64,000 bases of DNA. It comes from Hemibagrus wyckioides. Lineage: Eukaryota > Chordata > Actinopteri > Siluriformes > Bagridae. The stretch lies in the NCBI RefSeq assembly GCF_019097595.1, contig NC_080715.1, positions 10,931,573 through 10,995,572 on the forward strand, read 5' to 3'. The translations under genes were made by a program, and so were the position numbers. Under the pieces are notes generated by a model that was not told the origin of the DNA, made no database searches, and saw only the letters and a list, made by a program, of their open reading frames with translations. Positions 47,673 to 59,787 of this stretch are shown in pieces. The first letter of the stretch is position 1. Each line of letters opens with the position of its first letter.

Positions 47673-49398
47673 TATGTGATAATGAAAGATTTCTTCTTCT
47701 TCTCCTTCTTTGTCTTCTTCTAGCCTAATGCCATAGACCTCTAACGCCTTAGTCCACTGACCTGTTGCCTCTCATACGTGCAGGTGTCAGTGAGGACTTG
47801 TATAAGTGACCCGTGGCAGTGGACATCGTGAAACTCAAAGCTCCAGAGTCAAACCAGGGACTCTGTGTTACATGTGGTCGATTTAAAACAGTTTAACCTT
47901 TTGGGTAAATATTTATTACTTACAATCATTGTCCTTATTCTTAAAGACAGTTGTGTCCAAACATTTGTCAATTACTACGGGAGGAGAGAGGGATTTTCAT
48001 TTTTTGCACAAAAAATCACTATAACTTAAATGTAACTCTATACCTATATCTAACTGCTCAGTTGGAGGAACAAAAAGCAGATAAAGCAGCTCAACCCATC
48101 CCATCAGATCTCTAAATTCCTGAGGCCTAACAGATTGGAGAGCTATTAACACAAATTTTTGAAACTGGAAATGATATTCCACATTTAGTAAATGCTAGAG
48201 GAATATTTTCTTTTAGTTCATCTTAATTTATGATGAAAGGTTTCTGTTTGTTCATTTGTTGATAACTTTAGACGGGCAAGTTTTGTAACATTATGCTTTT
48301 GTGCATTTGCGTTGATTTGGATCAAGCCATTAGCCATTAAAGCATACTTGGTACAAATCATATTGAACATTTCTTCCATTCTCCCTACCAAATTGGCTTC
48401 AAAAATAATCTAAATTAAGAGACTTCCACAAGTCTCTGAAGGCTTCTGCCCATGCTTCAATATTTGACAATTTGGGAGTGAGAATTGATGGAAAAAATAC
48501 TTTATGCATAACTATAACCATATAAAAGCCAAATAAGTTAATAATCCTATATATTTTTATGTATGCCATAGTTCCCCCCAAAAAATGTTAAGGACAACAG
48601 AAATGCCCCATCCTGACAGAGGGCCTCATGCTCATCCAAGCAGGCAAGGTAGGATGGACACACACACACTCATACACAGTTTAAAGTTGACGGAATATTG
48701 AGTGAACCCACAGTCTTTAGAAAACGTCACTACAAACACATTCAGATTATGTGATTTAAACTATCATTTTTGTATATAAAATCAATTTATTTAATGGCTT
48801 CATCTGGAAGTAATCAGGGCTTTAAGAATTTGTAGTTTTTTCTAAATATTTCATACTTTTTTTACCGAGCCTACAGTACAAGAAGCAATATATTCACACA
48901 AAAAAAGAGAGATAAGATGGCCCAAGTGCTTGTTCCTAAGGATGTAAAATCTTCATCCTCTAAAATTCTGTGTAGGGTTATCCCAACAGAGGTAAAAAAA
49001 AAATCTTGCACTAAAAGTAAACAGTGTCATGACTAACTTTACTATTTAACAGACTGGCAGCAATAAAAAGAATTCATTTGTTTTTACTGATTGAATATAC
49101 AGTAATAACCCCTGTGCTAAATGGGGGATTACTGTATTTTGTGCCAGCAAAATTGAACACCAGTGTACCGGCGACAAGGGTTAATGTTCAACCAATAACC
49201 AAATTTCATTGATAAGACAATAGATACATGATCATTTGAGGCATCTTGGTAAGAATTGTTTCTGAACTTTATAATAAAAGGTATCATTATCGTTATTCAT
49301 CATCCTAGACACAATTAGATAAAAAAAAATCGGATAAATTCTTAACATTGAGACAGGTTCTTACTCTGTAGCCTTACTAACTGAGGTTTTGACTCCAG
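47673..49398. other. Probable intron, no exon recognised
   Basis: It lies between the putative 5' exon and the first well-supported exon of the SEC16-PIM gene. A candidate acceptor at 47784 (GTGCAG) leads only to stop codons in all frames. No other element is recognised. Confidence 0.4.
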
Positions 49399-49472
49399 GG
49401 AATGCTGGTGTCCACCAAACTGATGACGACTACCTGTCTGATAGGGACAGTGTAATTATTCCTGGCCCTCTG

Positions 49473-52400
49473 ATGAGGTGAGACCTTTGTTTCCCCTCTC
49501 ACATAACCCACACGAGCTGAACATTAAATGTGTTTTAAGCAGTCATGTTCTGGATCATATCATCAGGTGGTCCTAGTGAATATGCAGTAATCTGTATCCA
49601 TTGGTTGCAGCAATAATATGCAGATGGAGGACCTGGTTGATTTTATCCTGAGGAAATCTCAGGAGTGTCTCGAACATGTGGAGCAACCTGAGCAAAAGGA
49701 GTCATATTTCTTCTGGAAGATTATGGAGCTTCTTTGCAAAAAGAAAGGAGTAAGTGTTATATTTAAATTACTTGTATTAAGGTAATATTAAGTGTATTAA
49801 AGAATAAATATACCTGCAGTAGACGTGAATGTTAATGATGTTTGTTTTACAGAATGTATTACTGCCTGAAGTTGCAGTGATCCTTTTCAAGGGATATGGC
49901 TTGCTGAGACAAAAGGTATCAAAAGTTATTTTATGAATACAGCATCATCTGTTATTATTATTTCTGTATTCTGTTTGCTGACCAATGTGACCATTCCTGC
50001 TACAGCTTGGGGTTAAGAACCAAGACGGATGGTGTCTTCCCCTGGCGCAGCTTTTATGCTCCAATGAACCAAAATATGAACACTTAAAAGCCGTGGTTAA
50101 CATGGGACAAAAGCTTGGTATGGACTAGTAACAGTATTTTTTTGGAACTCTGGACTGGTTTATGGTCCCTGATCCTCACGTTTGGTCCTTCATCTGCAGA
50201 TTCTGAAGGACTGACGTATGCTGCACACATCTGCTACGTGATAGCACTGGAGGAGCTGAAAACATGTCATAGGCCGAGCTTTGAACTGATTGGATGTGAC
50301 CGGTATTTTGTGTGCATCTCTCTTTGTGCATGTGTAGGATTACTTTCCCTCACTTGCTAATGAGACATTTTTTCTCTTTACACCAGTTTGCCAGTCAGTC
50401 AGCCAGCCATGAGGGATGCTATCGAGAGAACTGAGGTGTACGAATACGTGTGCTCGCTGACCTCAGGGCTTGCCCAGCCTAACTTCCAGGTTGGAATTTT
50501 TATCCTGCTTTTTATTCATACACCCTGATTGGTTGCATTCTGAACCAAGATTAAATGACTCTATCTGTCTTAGATCTACAAGTGCTATCACGCCAGCAGT
50601 CTAGCCGAGTATGGACTTTTTAATCAGGCCCTTGATTACTGCGAGACCATCGCCAGAGCGATTGCCACCTTCCCTTGCAAAATCACAAAGGCCACATTGG
50701 AACAGACTATTGCAGTAAACACAATGATCAATATTTGCAAATGACTTTAAGTAGAAAGTTTTGTCTTCGTATAAGCAATTTACTTTCCCCTGTCTGTCTT
50801 GTAGCTGTCCGAGAGACTACACAAAAGGAAGCGGAATGAACCTGAGTGGCTGCTGAAACTTCGTCAGCTGCACAGAGCCAATGTGTTTAAGCTTGAGGAA
50901 TGTGGCCTTATGACCGGTGAGATGCTCGCTCTCCAGTTTCCTCTTGGAGAGAACCGTATTACTTCTGAGGGTATGTAGAATCCACCATTCACACAAAAAT
51001 GATAACGATCATTTCAGAATCTTCTTACAATAAATGTAGTCATGCATAGTTGGCGAATTTGCAACTCTAAAAATTTATTTGTGGAAAAATTTAAAATGAT
51101 GTTGTGTTCATGAGGACTAGGTGATAGTCATGTAAAATATGCTGAAGTGATTAGTTAGATTTTTGGGTGCAATATAAAATGATAATCAGTTTCATTTATA
51201 GATTTGCATCATGTAAATGTTTATCACATATTTTAGAAGCTAATACAGTCATACTAAATTAGTTTTTATGTAAGAGACAGAAATGATAGAAGCTTGTGTA
51301 GCTGCATAGATGATTTTGGATTTATTATGCAAGTTTATTTTTCTTGTTTAGAGAAATTATTTACTCACAGAAATAGGTGAAAAGTTCACATACCTTTCTC
51401 TTGCTTTTTGATTACTTGTGTGTTTGTCTGTTTTATTTTAACTTTATCCCGTTTTTTGTTTAAGTTGGTATGTTTTTACCATTTTACTGCAAGTTAAGCC
51501 ATCTTAGGAGGCTATTTTTTAATTGCACTTGACTGAATGATTGTTTGTTTGACAGAGGAGTTTGATTCGCGATACACTCTGGAGAATCTGCTGGGAGAAG
51601 TAGGCTTCGGATCCGTCCGTGTAGGTGTACGTAAGGCGGATGGCAAACAGGTAATGTGCACATCTACTGTTATTTGCAATTATAACACTGCATTACATCT
51701 TATAGGCTTTTCTAATAAGAATTTATTTATGTTTTGTATATGTGAACAGGTAGCCATTAAACATGTGGGCAAAAGTCGATATGATGAATTCATCACCATT
51801 GTAAGTAAACTTACATTTCTTTGGAGGTACAGATTTGCGTGTTCATTTAATTGTTCCTGATGAAATAATCAAAAATAGATTCTTTTATCCATCACTTAGA
51901 ATGTATATTAGGGCCAGTACCTTTTCCACATTGTAACGTCTTTGCTTACTGTAGTTCAGAAGTATTCACCCCAAACCCGTGCTTAACATGTCTGTTCTAA
52001 TTTCAGCCTGGAGAGACACAGAGTGTACCTTTGGAGGTGGCATTAATGAAAATGGTGTCCAAACCATTTGGCTGTGAGAACGTGCTGGAGCTGATAGAGT
52101 GGTTTGAGATGGCCGATTATTACATCTTGGTCCTGGAGCAGCCCAGCCCCTGTATGGATCTCCATGAATTTTGCAAACTTCACAAAGGTCGACTGTCAGA
52201 ACCACTGGCTCGACAAATCATGCATCAAGTGGTTCAGGCTGCCCGTCATTGCTGTGACTGCGGCGTTCTTCATGGAGACATCAAGGCAGAGAATCTGCTG
52301 ATCAATACCGACACCCTGGATGTGAAGTTGAAAGACTTTGGCTGTGGGGATTTGCTCAAAGACACCCCCTACACAAAATATGCAGGTAAGTGCATAAAAG

Positions 52401-52884
52401 GAATAGGACAGAATCAGAACCATTTTTGTGACGTTCCTGACGATGCTCTTTCTTTCTCTCCTTCACTCAGGCACTTGGGCTTTCTGCCCTCCTGAGTGGA
52501 TATGTGAAGGACAGTATTTGGGTCGTCCTGCTACAGTCTGGAGTCTTGGTGTACTGCTGTATAACTTGGTGTGCAGAGACTTGCCTTTTCATAAAGAGGA
52601 CAACGTTTCTCGGAACACGCACTTGGCTCCCAGTTTGTCTGGCGGTAAGAAAATGCAGAAACCTTACATATAGGTCCAAAGACCGAATTACAAAATAAAT
52701 TGATTTTTTTAAATAATTTTAGTTTCTATGTAAATGTATAACTTTTGCCTTAAATATTTCATCACATACAGAATGCAGTGATCTGATATGGTGGTGTCTG
52801 GAACAAGACCCTCACTCTCGGCCAACTTTCGAGGAAATACTCAGCCACAAATGGTTTATGGGACTTCAGAACATCAGAGAATAG
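49473..52884 (+). CDS. SEC16-like segment fused to PIM-like kinase
   Basis: Thirteen exons join in perfect phase: 49399-49477, 49611-49749, 49853-49915, 50006-50117, 50200-50302, 50387-50489, 50574-50714, 50805-50970, 51556-51650, 51750-51800, 52007-52385, 52471-52644, 52772-52884. All borders are GT..AG. From the first in-frame ATG at 49473 the product is 547 aa. The frame is open further upstream in the first exon, which begins in phase 1, so a longer N-terminus is possible. Residues 1-277 resemble the central conserved region of SEC16, an ER-exit-site scaffold for COPII coats. Residues 278-547 are a full PIM-type Ser/Thr kinase. The join is at the phase-1 intron 50971-51555. An alternative is two genes: an AATAAA lies in that intron at 51029, and an ATG at 51537 overlaps the acceptor. 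The polyadenylation signal is at 53139. Fish PIM-like genes are known to be expanded, but I know of no SEC16 fusion. Confidence 0.72.
49611..50970 (+). other. SEC16-like domain (shortened), exons 2-8
   Basis: The order of motifs follows SEC16A: FFWKIMELLCKKKG; LLPEVAVILFKGYGLLRQK; LAQLLCSNEPKYEHLKAVVNMG; GLTYAAHICYVIALEEL; AIERTEVYEYVCSL; PNFQIYKCYHASSLAEYGLFNQA and LDYCETIARAI; EPEWLLKLRQLHR. In SEC16 these surround an alpha-solenoid core that binds SEC13. Here the core (the ALEWA...LFLAS part) is missing: exon 3 is followed after only 90 bp of intron by the exon that starts beyond it. The remaining parts would be the flanking helices and the C-terminal region. Whether it still binds SEC16 partners is unknown. 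Confidence 0.75.
51556..52884 (+). other. PIM-like kinase domain, exons 9-13
   Basis: Numbering is from the ATG at 49473. The glycine loop is LLGEVGFGSV (residues 289-298), where the middle Gly of the PIM loop is Val. The ATP-anchoring Lys is in VAIK (313) and the helix-C Glu in PLEVALMK (336). The hinge EQPSP (370-374) keeps the Pro typical of PIM kinases. The catalytic loop is LHGDIKAENLLI, with Asp 417 and Asn 422 present, but His-Arg-Asp is changed to His-Gly-Asp. The metal-binding motif is DFG (436). FCPPEW and TVWSLGVLLYNLVCRDLPF follow, and the C-lobe ends RPTFEEILSHKWF. All catalytic residues are present, so activity is likely. PIM kinases are constitutively active and need no loop phosphorylation, which fits the loss of the Arg. 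Confidence 0.85.
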
Positions 52885-53138
52885 ACCAAATTATAACGAT
52901 CTAAGAATAGTGTAGACTAGACGGATTTTACTGGATCAGTATTGCGTTATGGAACAAAAATTGCTGTGCATATGCAATGTATGTTTTTTTTTTTTATGTG
53001 TTTTTTTTTTTAATTTTATTTATTAGAGGGCCCAGGCATAAAAGTTTAAAACATTGTATAGGCATCCTACAGTGATTGTTTTCTGTTTATTGGCACAGGC
53101 ACTGTAAAGTGTGCAAGAAATTTCACTGTTCCTGATTC

Positions 53139-53144
53139 AATAAA
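53139..53144 (+). terminator. Polyadenylation signal of the SEC16-PIM gene
   Basis: An AATAAA lies 255 bp after the TAG at 52882-52884. It follows an AT-rich 3' UTR with a run of T. Confidence 0.6.
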
Positions 53145-54384
53145 TTTGTGATTGAAGTTGGCTGTTTAACTGTTTGATTCTTCTCCAAGAAATTTCATCA
53201 AGCACCCATAAAATCTGGAAGCAAACAGCTTCTGACCAATCAAATGTAAGAATTTAGCCATTCTGTGGTGTACCAACAACAAAACCAACACCTACTGACC
53301 AATCTGAATTGGAAATTCTACAGCACGGTATTGTCTAATATCTTGTAACAGCCTCCAAGCTCTTTCGTATCCTCCGAGTTGTCATGTCTTTTTGCCACGT
53401 CATACACTGCTCTCTCTTCAAATCTGGCCTAGATAAGATGAAATTACTTACTTGAGGAATTTTCATATTTTCACCCAGAAACCAAGGGGAGATATGGCTT
53501 CTGACTAATTATTATTCCTTTGTATGTGTGGAGGATGACGGCTGATAAAAGCAGCAAGGTGAATTGAAAGCGTATAGAGCTATATCATCAGCCTAATGCC
53601 TCACAACTCACTGGACTGCACTTAACAGTGACAAGAATTATACCAGCACTATCACCAAAAAAGGTATTTTATTTTTGACTGTTTCTGGGTTTATTTGAGT
53701 CAAGAAAGATCTGAAAAATTGTACATATACTGCAGTAAATAATGTAATGTGTGCCTAACTCATAATCATCACCTAAAAGCTTTAGCTCTATTTTGGCATC
53801 AGCTCAACACTTACATGTAATAAAATACTGTAATCAGTTCTATTGGGAGAAAAAGTAAGGAAAGGCTCCGCAGGACAAAACAGTCCAAAAACATACAGCA
53901 CCTTAACTACACCATGGCAAAATAATCATTCTATCTCAATATTATTCTACCTTTCAGCAGCCCAGTTCCTTGCTGTATGATGAATGATATTTCACTCAAG
54001 ATGCGGATGCAGTTACTATACAAAAAGGAATGTAGTAACTAAACATCTAATGGAATGTGTTGTCTAATATATTTGCATCTATTTGAACTCTCTTTGGATA
54101 ATGTATTTCACATATTCTACAGTTTTACACTTTGACCAGTAGATGGCGGGAGAGATTCATGTTATAACCAGCTTCACACGCATGCTTTAACCAAAAGAAA
54201 TTAACCAAATCCACTAAGGAGACCTTAACTTAAAACTTATTGTGCTTGTTTAAAAGGAAGGCTTAATAGTCTTATTAATGAATGGAATAAAGGATGGCAA
54301 GTACTCTTGATGTAAAGAAGCTTAAACTAGTACCATTTAGGCACGCTTGGCACCAAACACATCCTTAGGCAGTATAACTTTACC

Positions 54385-54441
<57 letters not shown>

Positions 54442-54664
54442 ATAGATAGATAGATAGATAGATAGATAATTGCATCCTGCAAACTAATTAGCTAATTTTA
54501 AAAATTGATCTGAAAGTTTTCATAAGTATTCATAAAACTGCTATTAATTTCATGTAATGCATTCATTCTGATTCCCTTCACAGATTTGTGTTGATGAATC
54601 AGGGTCATTTCAGGTCATGTGGACACTTGGGTCATAAGCCCATCTCAGGGAACCATGCAGATTA
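53145..54664. other. Intergenic, microsatellite only
   Basis: No gene is recognised. A compound (TA)n(GA)n(TAGA)n microsatellite occupies 54385-54468. Confidence 0.5.
54385..54468. repeat. (TA)n(GA)n(TAGA)n compound microsatellite
   Basis: Three adjoining simple-repeat blocks, each nearly perfect. Confidence 0.95.
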
Positions 54665-55310
54665 ACTACTACTACTTCTTTCGGCTTTTCCCTTCAGGGT
54701 TCACCACAGCAAATCATCTCTCTCCACCTCTCTCTATCTTCTGCATCCTCAACACTTACACTCACTAGCTTTATATCCTCATTTACTACATCCATATTCC
54801 TCCTCTTTGGCCTTCCCCTTTGCCTCCTTCCTGGCAGCTCCATGTCCAACATTCTCCTACCAATATACTCACTCTCCCTCCTCTGGACATGTCCAAACCA
54901 TCTTAACCTGGCCTCTCTAACTTTGTCCCCCAAACGTCCAACATGAGCCGTCCCTCTGATTTACTCGTTCCTAATCCTGTCCAACCTCGTCACTCCCAAA
55001 GAGAACCTCAACAGCTTCAGCTCTGCTACCTCCAGCTCTGACTCCTGTCTCTGTCTCAGTGACACTGCCTCTAAACCATACAGCATGGCCGGTCTCACCA
55101 CTGTCCTGTACACCTTCCCCTTAATTCTTGCTGAAATTTTTCCATCACACAGAACTCCTGACACCTTTCTCCACCCATTCCAACCTGCCTGCACTCACTT
55201 CTTTACCTCTTTCCCACACTCTCCATTACTCTGGACTGTTGACCAAGTACTTAACCTTCTTCACCCTGTAATCTTACTGTTCCACGTCCCTCTCTTTCAT
55301 GCAGATTAAC
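54665..55310 (-). mobile_element. LINE 3' end (RTE/Expander-like), second copy
   Basis: Minus-strand translation from about 55300 to 54694 gives VQAGWNGWRKVSG-like sequence, RIKGKVYRTVVRPAMLYGLE, LKLLRFSLGVTRLDRIRNE, a TAA stop where the copy at 7935-8310 has Tyr, and then LRWFGHVQRRESEYIGRR and MELPGRRQRGRPKRRNM. The 3' tail has the CTGAAGGGAAAAGCCGAAAG signature. It is longer at the 5' side than the first copy, but still lacks the reverse-transcriptase core and is broken by the nonsense codon. Confidence 0.8.
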
Positions 55311-56395
55311 TACAAGTAATTTTTTTTTTAGCAAGACCATGTTTTGAAAGATGGAAGAAAAACTCTATCCCAAAGGGACATAGGGAGTGCATGCAGAGAA
55401 CCGAGTACAAACTAGAGCTGTGAGCTTCTACCATCAGATGTCACACTAATATGGCATGAATAACCTCATACTGCAGTTGCCAAAGCAGGATAAATGAAAG
55501 TGTGCTGTTGCTCTTTTTCCTGCCACTAGTTCATACAGAAACAGCTTCCAGTGTGGATTGACTGAGGGTTTGATGTGATAATGTGAGTCTGGTTCCACTC
55601 AGACTTTCTTTTTAAGGAAGATTTTCAGTGCCACTGTACCTACCTGCATTTTTCTGCTAAGCAAAGTGCTATACAAAGACCATTATAATTCAACTGAAGT
55701 AGTGAGAATTTATACTCACTGAGCATTTTAATTAGGAATTCTTTGTGGCATGGATTGAGATGTTGCTCCACATCATGATTTCATGCCTTGCACTGCTGCC
55801 ACATGAATGGCTGATTAGATAATTGCATGAATTGTGTAGGTGTATATTTCCTTATATTGGAACCACAACTGTTATAACATGTACTGGACATTTAATCATC
55901 CTCCACCTTCTTGTGATGGCCCAGGCTTTGAGTTAAGCATTTTGATGAATGTGATCACAGACAGATCCTAAGTGACTACTACATGACATAAGGGAAAATG
56001 TATACACATGCAAAATTAAATGCATATAATTCTGGCATATTATCAGAACATTTGTGGACATTATACTGGTAATTTCCTGAAGCAGTACCTAGCTAAATGG
56101 AAGGCTGCAGAGATTAGGAATGGAGGACATTACAAGTGTCAATGGTTTCAGGCTCAATTCACACACTCAATGGGGTCCCTTTAGTGCACCGAGCTGTATA
56201 ATACAATGACGAGAGAAAGCCAGGATATTTCATACAGCCAGCTGAATAACTGTAAACCCCCATTTCCTAGTGTGTTTTTCATGGCATATCTGGACCTCCT
56301 TTATGTGCAGACCATACACCCCCCCATTAGAGATAAACAGATTTTTGGTCACATGGAGGGGAAATAAAACACACAACTTTAAGTAATGCAACACA
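55311..56395. other. Intergenic, one repeat copy
   Basis: Apart from the family A repeat end at 55715-55865 I recognise nothing. A run of C at 56319-56325 is of no clear meaning. Confidence 0.4.
55715..55865. repeat. Dispersed repeat family A, copy 4 (end only)
   Basis: It contains GCACTGCTGCCACATGAATG, GCTGATTAGATAATTGCATG and a degraded TTCCTTATATTGG end. It matches the right half of the copy at 18340-18725. Confidence 0.6.
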
Positions 56396-56401
56396 TTTAT
56401 T
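56396..56401 (-). terminator. Polyadenylation signal of dapl1
   Basis: AATAAA on the minus strand, about 310 nt beyond the dapl1 stop codon at 56712. Confidence 0.55.
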
Positions 56402-56711
56402 CAAAGAGTAAAGATGAGCTCATGCATTCTTTTCTGCAAGGTAATCAGACTACCAGCTGTGTTATGCCAGTATAAAAACAGCTTACATGCATTACACGAA
56501 AAGAATTTACACAAAGGAGTCCTGCAAAGCTCTGAGAAGCTTAGAAAGCCTAGAAGAAGTCATCAAGCAAGGAGTCAAGGATTTCAAATATGAAATGTGT
56601 GTCAGGTCCTTGATATGCACCATTTAGCTTTAAGCACACACACTTCCTGTTCACTTTGCATGCACGCACCTATAAATACATCCTGGTTCTTCAGCTGTTA
56701 GCTGTATTGGC

Positions 56712-59707
56712 TCAACACTTGCGGGGCTGCTGGATGAAGAAGCAGCGCTGCATGTGCAGTTTTTCTACACTGGGCCTTTGCTTCCCATGCCGCACTGAAA
56801 CTGGAGTCTCTGGGAAATCATGGCCCAACTACAGAAGCAAAAACATTTGCAGAGGAAATTGCACATCACTCTGAAGCGAGGGGAACTCCACCCATGAAAC
56901 AACTTGTTTTTGTTCAGTCAATTATTGTGTAGTGCTACTGGATCATACTTGAATACAAGTAAACAATATACTATTTTAGTCACTATTACACATTAAGATG
57001 ACAAAAAGTAGGTTAACTGATTCCTGGTAAATTAATACTCCATTAAATAAAGAGTGTTTAAAGTTTCATGTGCTCTTGAGTTTCTGCAGTTCATGCACAA
57101 TATGTTTTCAAAGTTATGTGAAGTTTTAACTGCAGTTGTAGTCTAGCCTTCATAAAGAGTTGACATGGCATGTTCAACATGTAGGGTAAAGACAAAACAG
57201 ACCTTCTCTAGCGGGCCTGCCATTAGAATACCCATCTGCTGCATCCGGGAGAAGGTGGTCAATGACCTGCAACACACAAACAGTTCAGAAATGCATTCAC
57301 AGGAAAAAAAAACAGCACAATTTCATGCATCACGAACCATGCATGGTCAATTTCACAGAAGTTATTAGTCAGTCGTTTCTGTTCCTACACAGCCTTATAA
57401 ACATCACTTAGGTGTTAAAATTATCGTGCTTTGGCAAACAATTCAGCATTTCTTGATTTTTTGCTTCAATTTCTGAAAATACACTTTTAATAGCGTTGTT
57501 CAACAGAGGCAGCTGGATAGCTCTGTACCTGGGTTTATCCGCCCTCTTGCTTTCCTTCTCTGGGGTTCCATTATCCTCGCTGTTTTTCTTGACCACTCGT
57601 TTTCCTCCTGCTTTTACTGTAAAAGAAAAAAGACATGCGGTTTACTCAAAGTAGTCAGAAAGTGCAATTCCATGTAGCAAATCTATATTTCCATAAGATT
57701 GACAAAATTAGTCTAAATATATTTCACTTAACCACTTTTGTTAAAATAAAATGTTGTAGAAATGTTCCACTTTGCTAGTCATGATGCACAAACTATCAAA
57801 TAAGGCTTGATGGATATTCTGCTTTAGTAAATGCTTACTAGGTTTAAAAATGGAAGATGAATCAATATTTTGTGGGCCTAGGATTTGTGACATTCAGTAG
57901 GGCAAACACTACCCTGGGACCAACTCTTGAGCAGAGTCTAAAAAAAGCTGACTGGTGTTGTAGAATAAAATAAAATGCCTGGAAGAGAGACATGCAGTGA
58001 ATGCCTTTGACATGTGGCACATTTATGATAAATCTGAATGGTCAAAAATACATCAGTGTCTTTGAATGCTTAATGCAAATCCAGCCAAGACATTCATGGG
58101 TAAAGTCATTTGTGGTATGAATATCCCAACACACAAGTGTACACAATAAATCCTGTGTCTGAACCAGATGGGTGACTCCCCATACACCCTGAGGCACTAG
58201 GATCAGCACAATAATACCAGCTAAATCTTCCTCCAGTTAGCTCTTAGACAGCCACACCAGAATCAATACAGCCAACTCTGTTACACAACTGAACCAGAGA
58301 GTAAAATAGACACCAAAACAACCAGTTAACCACCTGTGTCCTGTGCAGGATATACAGGAAATTAATACAGGAAAGAAAATCTCAGCACTGGCTTTGCTTT
58401 GTTTTGTTTTTTTACCATGTTACATGGAGTGTAAAGGGTGAGCTTTGAGAATTAAATGGTCACAAATAATTTGCTTCTTGTCTGTGCACAAACAAGCCAA
58501 TGGTCTGTGTATATTTTCAAGCAATGTGGACTTTAGAGTGGTAATTGGCCCAAAATATATTTTGTGCGTATGCTTGGGAGAACAGAAACACTTCCACTTG
58601 CATTCTTATTGTATGTATTACCAATTTCCACACAGGTTTTAAAATTGGAAACTTTAACCAGGATTTGGTTATTTAACCCAATTTTAGTCTTTCCAAAAAC
58701 AGCAGTGTGACGAACCTTGTGACTTTTCGAACAGACTTTATACAACTCTCCAGGCTGTAAAGCATGTATTGCAGGGGCCAATATTCCCAATAGCCAATTA
58801 ATAATCACCGTCATTTCTCCTACTTGCATATATCTTAAGTAAATAAATAAAACTACATTTATAAAAAAAAAGAAGCTAAATACTAATTTTTGGTTCCAGG
58901 AACAAATAACCCAAGCACTAGTGTATTATTCACTGTATTTACTTTAAGACTATTTAAAGTGCCTTAAGGGTCTTTAAATCACACTTATTTTTGTTCCACG
59001 TTTTCATATACAACCATGAAGGCTTAAGGACTATGCAAATGAATCTATCACATCATCTGGCATCTTCAAGAGCTTTTCCATCAAACATTAGCTACTTCTT
59101 CCTCCTGAAAACAAGAAGCAACTGCACGGTCTGAGTATAAAAAGTGTTTAACTCCAGTCTCTAGAAATGAGGCAACAACTGCACTGAAATGCTGTGAACA
59201 CCAATAATACACAAATCCCCCAGTTATCCACTTATTCAGGGTACAATGAACCATGTATAGTGCGGTTCCTTCACATGTCAAAAACTGGTAAAACTTTGAA
59301 AACAGTGTATGAAGTTAAACCAGCTGTCTAATTGGGTTTGACATCAAGTTTTAGTTTAGGACTATATTTTTCTTTCAGTGTCTTGGTTTTATTGTGATCA
59401 GCTCAAACGTACACAAGTGTGCAAGTGTATTTTCAATCGAGGGATTAAACACAGAAAATCAGTCACAATGTCAACAACAACAACAACGATCCACCCACGG
59501 GACATTAAAACTTCCCCAATGCGCTTTCAATGCAACAAAAGAAAGCTCCTTATTGAAACAAAACCCCACTTCCACGCGTAAACACAAACCAAACACAAAG
59601 CTTTCACTCACTTTATAAACACCAAACACTTTAAACCATGAGATCATACCTGCAGGTGGATGACCAGCCTTCAGAGACACAGTGTTTCTCATCCCAGCTT
59701 TAGACAT
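56712..59707 (-). CDS. dapl1: Death-associated protein-like 1 (DAPL1)
   Basis: Four minus-strand exons join in phase: 59707-59650, 57616-57529, 57266-57203, 56828-56712. They total 327 nt, or 108 aa, against about 107 aa for mammalian DAPL1. The start is the ATG at 59707 (MSKAGMRNTV); TTG just upstream was not chosen. Residues 13-28 carry the DAP-family signature KAGHPPAVKAGG, split by intron 1. Exon 3 gives SLTTFSRMQQMGILMAGPLEK. The end is FFIQQPRKC, whose final Lys-Cys distinguishes DAPL1 from DAP. The equivalent of the HQKP region is changed to HGKQRP. DAP-family proteins are small, disordered, proline-rich factors linked to autophagy and translational silencing; DAPL1 is known from epithelia, retina and oocytes. 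If the donor of exon 2 is not used, the frame reads through to a 62-codon end at 57408, probably an artefact. Confidence 0.92.
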
Positions 59708-59787
59708 TTGCACCTTGGTCAAATTTTCCTTCTTTGTCCTTTAAACAAACACACACACAAACAGCCCACGTCTCTCAGTCTGCTCTG

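Noticed and set aside
57408..57596. 62-codon minus-strand frame as a separate gene
   Set aside because: Its start lies inside exon 2 of dapl1 and the remainder is unspliced intron. The donor at 57528 and the following exons give a family-length DAPL1 protein.
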